Shown here: positions 1 through 5,476 of the stretch, one piece after another
Numbering within the stretch: the first letter of the stretch is position 1
How the letters are laid out: each line of letters begins with the position of its first letter
Assembly (NCBI GenBank): GCA_903907305.1
Contig: CAIVNT010000389.1
Span: 1 to 7,112, forward strand
Source of the DNA: an uncultured Ignavibacteriota bacterium
GTDB taxonomy: Bacteria > Bacteroidota > Ignavibacteria > UBA10030 > UBA8401
Direction of reading: 5' to 3'
DNA: 7,112 nt
The notes under the pieces: generated by a model
The model's input: the letters and a program-made list of their open reading frames with translations, nothing else
What the model was told of the DNA's origin: nothing
Databases searched by the model: none
Translations under genes and position numbers: made by a program

Positions 1-2187
1 AACAACCGTTTTATTGAGTTGAACATCGTTCTTGCAAAATTCGGCATCCCCCTTTCCATTCTCGTCTTTTCGCTCAGCGGGCTTGTCTGGCTGATCATCG
101 GTTTCTTCATCGTCGTTTCGCGTCCGAATCTTTTTGCAGCACGGATGCTCGGCAGCGCATTCATGTTCATCGGATTTCTCATCGCCATCCAGCTGGTACG
201 GAGGGATTTCATCGTCACCCCTGAAGTGGTGATCCGTGCGATGATGAACGGTGCGGCATTCTTCTTCGGAATCGCGTTCTTCTTCCACTCAACACATTAT
301 TTCCCTCTGGAGCGTACGGACCTGATCGAAAAGAAATGGATCGCCCGCGGATATTATATTACCAGTGCCGTCGGACTTGCTTCCATATTGATCACCAATA
401 TGCCGTTCGGATTGTTCCTTCCGACATTCTATCCTCTCTTTATTCTTTTTAAGTTCCGGAAAAGTGTTCCTCCGGAGTATAAGCGACTGAACAAGATCAA
501 CAAGTGGACAGGGATCATTTCGGGGGGAGTGTTGGTGGCGATCGTAATCATCTTCTCGAACAATTCCTTTCAAACGGTCGGTATTGGAATGTTTGGTGTT
601 GTGTTGTGTTTGATCCCGCTCTCCTATCTCTATACCATCGGCAGATACCGGCTGCTGGATATGAACTTCCGCATCCGCAGGAATACACAGTACAGTGTGG
701 TAACATTCCTCTGGGGAACAGCGGTGATCTATGGGCTGATCTGGGCATTCTTCCGGCTGCCGTCGCTTGAACTGCCGCAGGCGAACATCGTCTTCACCGG
801 CACTGCCATCGAGATCAACGATGCACCGGAATTGTCGCCGCAGCGTCAGGCATCGGAGCATGTCATGCTGATGAGTCTCGCTTTGATCGTCACATTTTCG
901 GTGATGCGCATACGAACGTATGGTCAGAAATTTATCGACAAAAAATATTTCCGTTTGCAGTATGACTACCGCCGGGCATCATTTGAATTGGGAGAAGTGC
1001 TTACCGCTACATTGAGCGCCGAGGAACTTGCGAGGGGATTAGTGCAGAAACTGAGTGAGCTGATGAAACTGAAACGGGTCGGCGTCCTGTTCTTCCGGGA
1101 CGAACAGTGCTGTTCGTGCATATCGGCGCATGGATTTGACGGTCACGACTGGCAGCAATTCTGTGTTTCCCATGAACGGGAACTGATTGTTCATATCAAA
1201 CAATTCAATAATGAGTTCCGTGTTGACTATCTTCCTGCGCTGCTGAAGGATGAATTCCATCACGAAGGATTCCACTACGGTATTCCTATCCGTTCAAAGG
1301 ACCGGTTGATCGGTGTGCTGCTCGTGGGTGAGAAACAATCCGAAACGACATTTCAGCAGGAAGATCTTGCATTCCTCGCATCAACGGCAAAACAGGCCTC
1401 CGTGGCGATCGAGAATTCATTCCTCTACGAAGAACTTGCGGAAAAAGAGAGAATGAAACATGAACTGCAGATCGCACGGCGCATTCAATTGGATTCGCTG
1501 CCGCAGACCACGCCGACGGTACAAGGACTGGAGATCTCCGGCACATCCATTCCCGCGATGGAGGTTGGAGGAGATTTCTTCGATTATCTTTCGAACGGCA
1601 ACGGCAAAATGACGGTGGTGATCGGAGATGTGAGCGGAAAGGGAACCTCCGCCGCCTTGTATATGGCCAAAGTGCAGGGGATCCTCCGTTCGCTGCATGG
1701 ATTCGATCTGAGTCCGAAGGATCTGTTCAACCGTGCAAACAAGCTGCTGTGTCAGGATCTCGAGAAACGGTCATTCGTTACCGTGCTGGGTGCAGAGTTT
1801 GATACGGAAAAACACACGATCATTGTTTCGCGTGCAGGACATTTACCGCTCTGGCATTACGAAGCAACGAACGGTGCTGTGAAAAAAGTGCTTCCGCGCG
1901 GATTAGGACTTGGATTGAATGATGCTTCCATTTTTGCAAATGAAATGGAGGAGAAGAAAGTGAAGTATCATCCCGGTGATATATTTATCTTTGCGACGGA
2001 CGGAGTGACAGAAGCGCACAACGACGAGGGTGATTTCGGCGAAGAACGGATCCACCGGATCGTTATTGAGCATTACGCTCAATCTGCAAACAAAATTCAG
2101 ACTACGCTACTGAACGAACTTTCTGCTTTCACCGGCGACCGGGTGCAGCACGATGACCAAACAGTTGTGATCGTGAAAGCAGTATAA
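1..2187 (+). CDS. Membrane-anchored GAF/SpoIIE-type (PP2C) serine/threonine phosphatase, probably 5'-partial
   Basis: RsbU/SpoIIE-like metal-dependent protein phosphatase, predicted to dephosphorylate a serine/threonine phosphoprotein, typically a STAS-type anti-sigma antagonist. Numbering from the TTG at 19: residues 10-300 hold about seven or eight hydrophobic segments (near 11-33, 43-60, 75-93, 113-145, 164-180, 187-207, 226-245, 281-298). A GAF-like domain spans about 325-465 and contains a cysteine cluster (C364, C365, C367). A helical linker (465-492) leads to the phosphatase (about 485-722) with the expected acidic metal ligands: GGDFFDY (D519), IGDVSGKG (D537), ATDGVTEA (D661), HDDQT (D712, D713). 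The catalytic domain looks complete. The frame stays open to the window edge and the TTG at 19 has no spaced Shine-Dalgarno, so the real start is probably upstream; I therefore annotate from base 1. Its partner is not in the window. Family assignment is firm; substrate and sensed signal are unknown. Confidence 0.93.
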   Translation, partial: NNRFIELNIVLAKFGIPLSILVFSLSGLVWLIIGFFIVVSRPNLFAARMLGSAFMFIGFLIAIQLVRRDFIVTPEVVIRAMMNGAAFFFGIAFFFHSTHYFPLERTDLIEKKWIARGYYITSAVGLASILITNMPFGLFLPTFYPLFILFKFRKSVPPEYKRLNKINKWTGIISGGVLVAIVIIFSNNSFQTVGIGMFGVVLCLIPLSYLYTIGRYRLLDMNFRIRRNTQYSVVTFLWGTAVIYGLIWAFFRLPSLELPQANIVFTGTAIEINDAPELSPQRQASEHVMLMSLALIVTFSVMRIRTYGQKFIDKKYFRLQYDYRRASFELGEVLTATLSAEELARGLVQKLSELMKLKRVGVLFFRDEQCCSCISAHGFDGHDWQQFCVSHERELIVHIKQFNNEFRVDYLPALLKDEFHHEGFHYGIPIRSKDRLIGVLLVGEKQSETTFQQEDLAFLASTAKQASVAIENSFLYEELAEKERMKHELQIARRIQLDSLPQTTPTVQGLEISGTSIPAMEVGGDFFDYLSNGNGKMTVVIGDVSGKGTSAALYMAKVQGILRSLHGFDLSPKDLFNRANKLLCQDLEKRSFVTVLGAEFDTEKHTIIVSRAGHLPLWHYEATNGAVKKVLPRGLGLGLNDASIFANEMEEKKVKYHPGDIFIFATDGVTEAHNDEGDFGEERIHRIVIEHYAQSANKIQTTLLNELSAFTGDRVQHDDQTVVIVKAV

Positions 2188-2391
2188 TCTCTCCACGCTG
2201 TAAGATCCTATATACGCACTCTGTTTGCATCGTCTTGAGAAAGCATCGTGATCACTTCTCGAATGCTCTTCCCTCTGTTCGCACGATCTCTTCTTAACAA
2301 AAAAAACAGAAGAACTATCTTCTTGCCTTCCTTTTGAAATATCAATACATAGTATGTCTACGAATGTTATTTTAGCTGATCGGGGAGGAAA
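2188..2391. other. Intergenic gap between phosphatase and hybrid kinase genes
   Basis: These 204 nt are pyrimidine- and A-rich with no credible ORF. I see no strong terminator hairpin with a T-run and no convincing promoter pair, although a TTGAAA at 2334-2339 could be part of a -35 element. The gap is long enough that the kinase may have its own promoter. The clear signal is a purine-rich ribosome binding site, GGGGAGG at 2382-2388, only 3 nt before the kinase ATG. Confidence 0.4.
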
Positions 2392-4017
2392 ATGAGAAAA
2401 ATATTAATCATTGACGATGAATTGGACTTTCGAACAGCACTTTCCTACACGCTGCAGGCGGAAGGGTTTGAATGCGGCACAGCGGAGGGGGGAGCGGAAG
2501 GCATCACTCAGGCATTAACGAGCCGGCCCGATATTGTGCTGTGCGATATTTCTATGCCCGAAATGAATGGATTTGAAACGTTGAAGGCATTCCGAGCGCA
2601 TGAGCAACTGATGGCCGTGCCGTTCATTTTTCTGACGGGAATGAATGAGTCCGGCTTGATGCGGCAGGGTATGGATCTCGGCGCCGATGACTTTCTGAAG
2701 AAACCGATGCAGGCGGAAGAAGTGAAGGCAGCGATCAATGCAAGGCTGAATAGACTTGATATGCTGGCAAAACAGGGAGAGGAGAATGTTCGGAAGATGC
2801 GCGTGCGCCTGGAGGAGCTGCGTACGCTTGCCGAGGTGACGAAAAAGATCAACGATGGAGTGCTGCTGGATGAAGTGTGCGAGCAGGTCTACACGGCATT
2901 CAAGTCGTTCATTCCGTTCAACCGCATTGGTGTTTCGTTGATCGATGAACGGACCGGAATGGTCGTTGCGCAATGGGCGCAATCGGAATCATCGGTGATA
3001 AAAATCTCAAAAGGGTATCAGCAGCCGCTGAAAGGGAGCAGTCTTGAGAACCTTCTTGTTACCCGGCAACCGCGTATCATCAACGATCTGGAGGAATACT
3101 TCCGGAACAAACCGCAATCCAAAGCGACGGACGACATCCTGAAGGAAGGAATCCGTTCGAGTCTTACCTGTCCGCTGATCGCGATGGGAAAGAATATCGG
3201 TTTCATCTTCTTTTCCAGCAATGAAAAGAACCGGTATAAATACGAGCATACCGAGGTCTATACAAGGCTTGCGGGACAGCTTGCCGTTGTTCTTGAAAAA
3301 GCGCGATTGTATCAGCAATTGATCGAACTGAATATTACCAAGAATAAATTCATCGGAATCGCCGCGCATGATCTGCGGAATCCCCTCAGTGCCATCATCG
3401 GTTTTTCGGATCTACTGAAGGCAGAACCCGCTATCCGTACAAATCCGGAAATCGCGGAGTATGTGGAATATATTTCCCTGGCGGGAAATTCGGCGATCGC
3501 GCTGATTAATGATCTTCTCGATTACGCCGCCATTGCAAGCGGAAACCTCACCATCGAGAAATGGCCGGTGGATCTGAAGGAGTTTCTGGCGGAGACTCTC
3601 ACGACGCATCAAATGTTCTCGCGGACAAAGAATATCACCATCAGTTCGTCCATCGATCCCGCACTTCCTGCAACGGTGAATTTCGACCGCCGCCGGATCC
3701 GTCAAGTATTGGATAATTTTTTGAGTAATGCTCTGAAATATTCGTTTCCCGATACGCATGTGGAGGTCCGTTTACTGAAGCAGGATGATTCCCTTCGGTG
3801 TGAAGTGACGGACCAGGGACAAGGGATCCCCGAAAGCGAATTGAAAAAATTATTCCATGAGTATTCCAGAACATCCGTTCAGCCGACCGGCGGAGAAAAG
3901 AGCACGGGGCTGGGACTTGCCATTGCGAAGAAGATCATCAAAGAACATGAGGGAGAAGTGGGAGCGTCGAGCACAGTCAGTAAAGGAAGTGTGTTCTTTT
4001 TTATGATACCACTCTGA
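2392..4017 (+). CDS. Hybrid sensor histidine kinase, REC-GAF-HisKA-HATPase_c
   Basis: Cytoplasmic two-component kinase of 541 residues with no membrane segment or signal peptide. An N-terminal receiver (about 3-118) has the acidic pair D8/D9, phosphoacceptor D52 in CDISMP, T82 and K104 in KKP. A short helical linker (about 125-155) leads to a GAF domain (about 150-305). The dimerisation/phosphoacceptor domain has H326 in AAHDLRNPL; the following D-L-R-N matches the E/DxxN phosphatase motif. The ATPase shows the N box NFLSNALKYS (N442, N446), DQGQGIP (D474, G476, G478), the F-box LFHEYSR and the lid STGLGLAIAKK. All catalytic residues are present. The receiver-first order means that phosphate from another kinase could modulate this one, or that H326 could phosphorylate the receiver in cis. 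ATG start with GGGGAGG close upstream. It precedes the PAS gene by 45 nt and they are probably co-transcribed. Family call is firm; ligand and output are unknown. Confidence 0.95.
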   Translation: MRKILIIDDELDFRTALSYTLQAEGFECGTAEGGAEGITQALTSRPDIVLCDISMPEMNGFETLKAFRAHEQLMAVPFIFLTGMNESGLMRQGMDLGADDFLKKPMQAEEVKAAINARLNRLDMLAKQGEENVRKMRVRLEELRTLAEVTKKINDGVLLDEVCEQVYTAFKSFIPFNRIGVSLIDERTGMVVAQWAQSESSVIKISKGYQQPLKGSSLENLLVTRQPRIINDLEEYFRNKPQSKATDDILKEGIRSSLTCPLIAMGKNIGFIFFSSNEKNRYKYEHTEVYTRLAGQLAVVLEKARLYQQLIELNITKNKFIGIAAHDLRNPLSAIIGFSDLLKAEPAIRTNPEIAEYVEYISLAGNSAIALINDLLDYAAIASGNLTIEKWPVDLKEFLAETLTTHQMFSRTKNITISSSIDPALPATVNFDRRRIRQVLDNFLSNALKYSFPDTHVEVRLLKQDDSLRCEVTDQGQGIPESELKKLFHEYSRTSVQPTGGEKSTGLGLAIAKKIIKEHEGEVGASSTVSKGSVFFFMIPL

Positions 4018-4062
4018 GAGATACTAAAATAAAAATTGCACAATTATCAGTATTGAGATGAT

Positions 4063-4395
4063 ATGGATTATTTGAATGAAGTGAATGCAGCAGTGACGGT
4101 GTGCGATATGAATGGGACCATCATTTATATGAATGACCGGTCCGGTGAAGTATTTCAGAATGACGGAGGGAAAATGCTGATCGGACAGAGTTTGTTCGAT
4201 TGTCATCCCGAACCGGCATTATCTACACTGAAAAAATTATTGGCAACCGGAGAGACGAACATTTACACCATTGAGAAGAACGGCAGAAAAAAAATTATTT
4301 TTCAATCTCCCTGGCGCAACAACAATGTCGTTGGAGGAATGATCGAAATGTCTTTTGAACTGCCGGAAGTGATGGAGCATTTTGTGAGGGAGTGA
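4063..4395 (+). CDS. Small single-domain PAS protein
   Basis: Protein of 110 residues that is almost entirely one PAS fold. The N-terminus (about 3-30) reads as a typical PAS entry, AAVTVCDMNGTIIYMND. A helical middle (about 27-60) includes the motif DCHPEP (C47, H48), and a C-terminal beta half (about 65-98) ends in GGMIEMSFELP. No kinase, cyclase or DNA-binding domain is attached, so it can only act through a partner or by binding a ligand. PAS domains bind small molecules, haem or flavin, or dimerise; the sequence does not show which, though C14, C47 and H48 are possible ligands. It lies 45 nt after the hybrid kinase on the same strand with no terminator between, so a role beside that kinase is the simplest inference. 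The ribosome site is weak (GAGATGAT just before the ATG). The PAS call is fairly firm; the function is open. Confidence 0.85.
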   Translation: MDYLNEVNAAVTVCDMNGTIIYMNDRSGEVFQNDGGKMLIGQSLFDCHPEPALSTLKKLLATGETNIYTIEKNGRKKIIFQSPWRNNNVVGGMIEMSFELPEVMEHFVRE

Positions 4396-4446
4396 TTGTT
4401 TCGGAGAGAAACGCCGGTGTCTGTCCCGAAATTATGAAATTGAGAA

Positions 4447-4613
4447 AACGCGGAAGTGATAAATTGAAAACCAACTGCCTATTAGTTCAATTATGAAGGA
4501 ATAAGATAATATTGCAGAATGGAGAGTCCGGAGAATTATTTGATTCGGTTGGTATAGAACAATTTCACAATTCAGCAATTGTTCAATCTAAAAATTACTT
4601 GTAGCGCGTACGG
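4447..4613 (-). repeat. Diverged direct copy of the tRNA-Glu 3' end and trailer (copy 1)
   Basis: Aligns by eye with 4742-4946. Blocks 4447-4479 and 4742-4774 match at about 32 of 40 to 33 of 40 positions by rough count, then copy 2 carries about 39 extra nt, then 4488-4613 aligns with 4822-4946 at about 100 of 126 columns. Two stretches are exact: 17 nt (4560-4576 with 4893-4909) and 22 nt (4592-4613 with 4925-4946). The last 12 nt (4602-4613) equal the discriminator base, the 3' acceptor strand and the start of the T stem of tRNA-Glu. Identity stops at 4613, where the hairpin block begins. Confidence 0.75.
4602..4613 (-). pseudogene. Remnant of a second tRNA-Glu gene (last 12 nt only)
   Basis: On the minus strand these bases are identical to the 3' end of the intact tRNA at 4935-4946. 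The trailer beyond them is also homologous to the intact gene's trailer, which argues for a lost tRNA copy rather than a chance 12-mer. The remaining 60 or so nt of the tRNA are absent; the sequence continues instead into the palindromic block at 4614. An alternative is duplication of only the tRNA end and its flank. Confidence 0.5.
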
Positions 4614-4720
4614 TTTACCCGACATGCTTTTTGTCGGGGAATCCCGAGCTAGTAAATTTCCTCCAGAAGCGAGGTCCCGCCGCTGCGAAGCATTCTTATG
4701 GAACGGCGGGAGAACCCGTC
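4614..4720. repeat. GC-rich palindromic (REP-like) block
   Basis: Several hairpins are packed into about 105 nt of otherwise AT-rich DNA. One has a 7-bp perfect stem, CCCGACA (4618-4624) with TGTCGGG (4632-4638) and a 7-nt loop. TCGGG (4634-4638) can instead pair with CCCGA (4643-4647), so these two hairpins exclude each other. A further 8-bp stem pairs TCCCGCCG (4675-4682) with CGGCGGGA (4704-4711) around a 21-nt loop. The block sits exactly between the tRNA-Glu remnant and the trailer of the intact tRNA. It resembles dispersed intergenic palindromic elements, but the window alone does not show how often it occurs. No transposase is associated. Confidence 0.5.
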
Positions 4721-4741
4721 CAAGAATTGTAAACGTGGAAT

Positions 4742-4946
4742 AACGTGGAAATCGTAAATTCAAAATCAACAGCCGGTTTGCATAAAACGATAATTCTTCA
4801 ATCATCAAAGTGAGCAAAACGCAATTATGAAGAATTAAAATATTATCGAAGAATGAAGAGTGTTGGGGGGAGTTGATCCGGTTTGTCTAAAGCAATTTCA
4901 CAATTCAGCCGTTTTTCATTCTATAAATTACTTGTAGCGCGTACGG
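4742..4946 (-). repeat. tRNA-Glu 3' end and trailer, intact-locus copy (copy 2)
   Basis: Partner of the copy at 4447-4613. It overlaps the last 12 nt of the intact tRNA and its downstream flank. Relative to copy 1 it has about 39 extra nt near 4775-4821, part of which forms a perfect 10-bp inverted repeat (TAATTCTTCA at 4791-4800, TGAAGAATTA at 4828-4837). A short tandem pair, AACGTGGAA at 4732-4740 and 4742-4750, lies at its far edge. Confidence 0.7.
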
Positions 4947-5006
4947 GAATCGAACCCGTATTTAAGCCTTGAGAGGGCTCCGTCCTAACCGTTAGACGAA
5001 CGCGCC
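4935..5006 (-). tRNA. tRNA-Glu, anticodon CTC
   Basis: Complete cloverleaf on the minus strand, 72 nt without an encoded CCA. The acceptor stem GGCGCGT (5006-5000) pairs with ACGCGCT (4942-4936) with one G-U at the end; discriminator A is at 4935. T8 and C9 follow, then the D arm GTC...GAC with the GG pair in the loop. The anticodon stem GAGCC/GGCTT closes the loop CTCTCAA, giving T33, anticodon CTC and A37. A 4-nt variable loop and a T arm ACGGG-TTCGATT-CCCGT complete it. CTC reads GAG codons. The next genomic bases are CAA, so CCA must be added post-transcriptionally. It stands alone, with no other tRNA in the window, but a remnant of a sister copy appears at 4602-4613. Confidence 0.97.
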
Positions 5007-5034
5007 GGTTAATTATTCCTTAAATTCTTCTGAT

Positions 5035-5075
5035 TTCGATAGTTGCTGTTGTATGCAGTCCGGCAAACTATCGAA
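5035..5075. repeat. 10-bp inverted repeat upstream of tRNA-Glu
   Basis: TTCGATAGTT (5035-5044) and AACTATCGAA (5066-5075) are perfect reverse complements around a 21-nt spacer. The repeat lies about 30 nt upstream of the tRNA 5' end. It could be a protein-binding dyad or a hairpin; there is no adjacent gene for it to terminate, so a terminator role is unlikely. Confidence 0.55.
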
Positions 5076-5098
5076 TTTTCAGCCTTTTTCTCAGTTTC

Positions 5099-5120
5099 AG
5101 TGCCCTGTTAGTGCCCTGTT
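5099..5120. repeat. Perfect 11-bp tandem repeat
   Basis: AGTGCCCTGTT occurs twice head to tail (5099-5109 and 5110-5120) with no mismatch, in AT-rich DNA about 95 nt upstream of tRNA-Glu. Two adjacent one-turn repeats would suit cooperative protein binding on one face of the helix; that role is inference. Confidence 0.6.
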
Positions 5121-5355
5121 CATAATCAATAAGGCGAAGTAATTTACTTATATCTGCTTATGATTGCAAGTTTGGTAATGTATTTTTGAAAATATAAAAA
5201 ATAAATTCAGTCACTTTTCCGGAAACTATGGCATTCGGCGGCAATGTCAAAGTGCAACTGCTTCGTCATCCGCCATAATTCATGGTATGGTGTCAAAACC
5301 GCAAAGTAGGAAAATTACAATTATATCTTTATTATAAAACCCTGTAAATAAAAAA

Positions 5356-5377
5356 ATGGTGACTGATAAGTAACCAT
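5356..5377. promoter_or_regulatory. Imperfect dyad upstream of the serine hydrolase gene
   Basis: ATGGT-G-ACT-GATA-AGT-A-ACCAT: eight paired bases per side with one mismatch, centred about 110 nt before the ATG of the hydrolase. The spacing suits an operator near the promoter. No regulator is encoded nearby, so the role is a guess. Confidence 0.3.
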
Positions 5378-5420
5378 ATCCTTTCTACCGCAGAGCTGGG
5401 AAAAAAATAATTATATCAGT

Positions 5421-5447
5421 ATGCAGACAATTCAAGAAAATCTGCAT
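5421..5447. promoter_or_regulatory. 7-bp inverted repeat in the hydrolase leader
   Basis: ATGCAGA (5421-5427) and TCTGCAT (5441-5447) pair perfectly around a 13-nt AT-rich loop, ending about 30 nt before the ATG and 15 nt before the ribosome binding site. It could be an operator or an mRNA hairpin. There is no T-run, so a terminator is not favoured. Confidence 0.35.
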
Positions 5448-5476
5448 CTGTTCATTTCGTGTAAGGAATTTGTTGT

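Larger units (their letters stand above)
4396..4934. other. 539-nt non-coding stretch: tRNA-flank repeats and hairpin block
   Basis: No ORF here looks like a protein. The stretch is AT-rich except for a GC-rich block near 4614-4720. It contains two diverged copies of the same sequence, one flanking the intact tRNA-Glu and one ending in a 12-nt tRNA remnant, and several short hairpins, each annotated separately. A weak 6-bp inverted repeat (TTTCGG near 4400, CCGAAA near 4431) follows the PAS gene but has no T-run, so I do not call it a terminator. Confidence 0.6.
5007..5476. other. 470-nt AT-rich intergenic region between tRNA-Glu and the hydrolase gene
   Basis: The two flanking genes diverge, so this stretch should hold promoters for both, but I could not identify a confident -35/-10 or Bacteroidota-type pair. 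It contains a 10-bp inverted repeat, an 11-bp tandem repeat and two dyads in the hydrolase leader, each listed separately. AAGGA at 5463-5467 is the ribosome binding site of the hydrolase gene. No protein-coding ORF is supported. Confidence 0.5.

Noticed and set aside
289..861. 190-codon minus-strand ORF opposite the membrane part of the phosphatase
   Set aside because: Antisense shadow of hydrophobic codons, giving a charged, domain-free product; the plus-strand protein is continuous through it.
2334..2362. Promoter for the hybrid kinase gene
   Set aside because: TTGAAA is a fair -35 element, but no matching -10 sits at 16-18 nt spacing, and I could not support a Bacteroidota-type pair.
2508..2982. 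Two minus-strand ORFs of 114 and 155 codons opposite the kinase gene
   Set aside because: They lie fully within the receiver/GAF coding region, whose plus-strand frame shows clear conserved motifs. The antisense frames have no domain signature.
4400..4436. Terminator after the PAS gene
   Set aside because: The only inverted repeat (TTTCGG/CCGAAA) is 6 bp with a loop longer than 20 nt and no T-run.
4572..4817. 81-codon minus-strand ORF over the hairpin block
   Set aside because: It reads straight through the palindromic block and both repeat copies, has no ribosome site that I can see and no recognisable domain; the apparent peptide is a translation of repeat DNA.
4602..4946. Simple attL/attR pair of an element integrated in tRNA-Glu
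   Set aside because: The interval is only about 320 nt with no recombinase, and homology extends more than 150 nt beyond the tRNA end, whereas an att duplication should be short. Duplication with loss of a tRNA copy fits better.
4435..4946. CRISPR array
   Set aside because: There are only two copies, diverged, about 170-200 nt long and spaced unlike repeat-spacer units; no cas genes are nearby.
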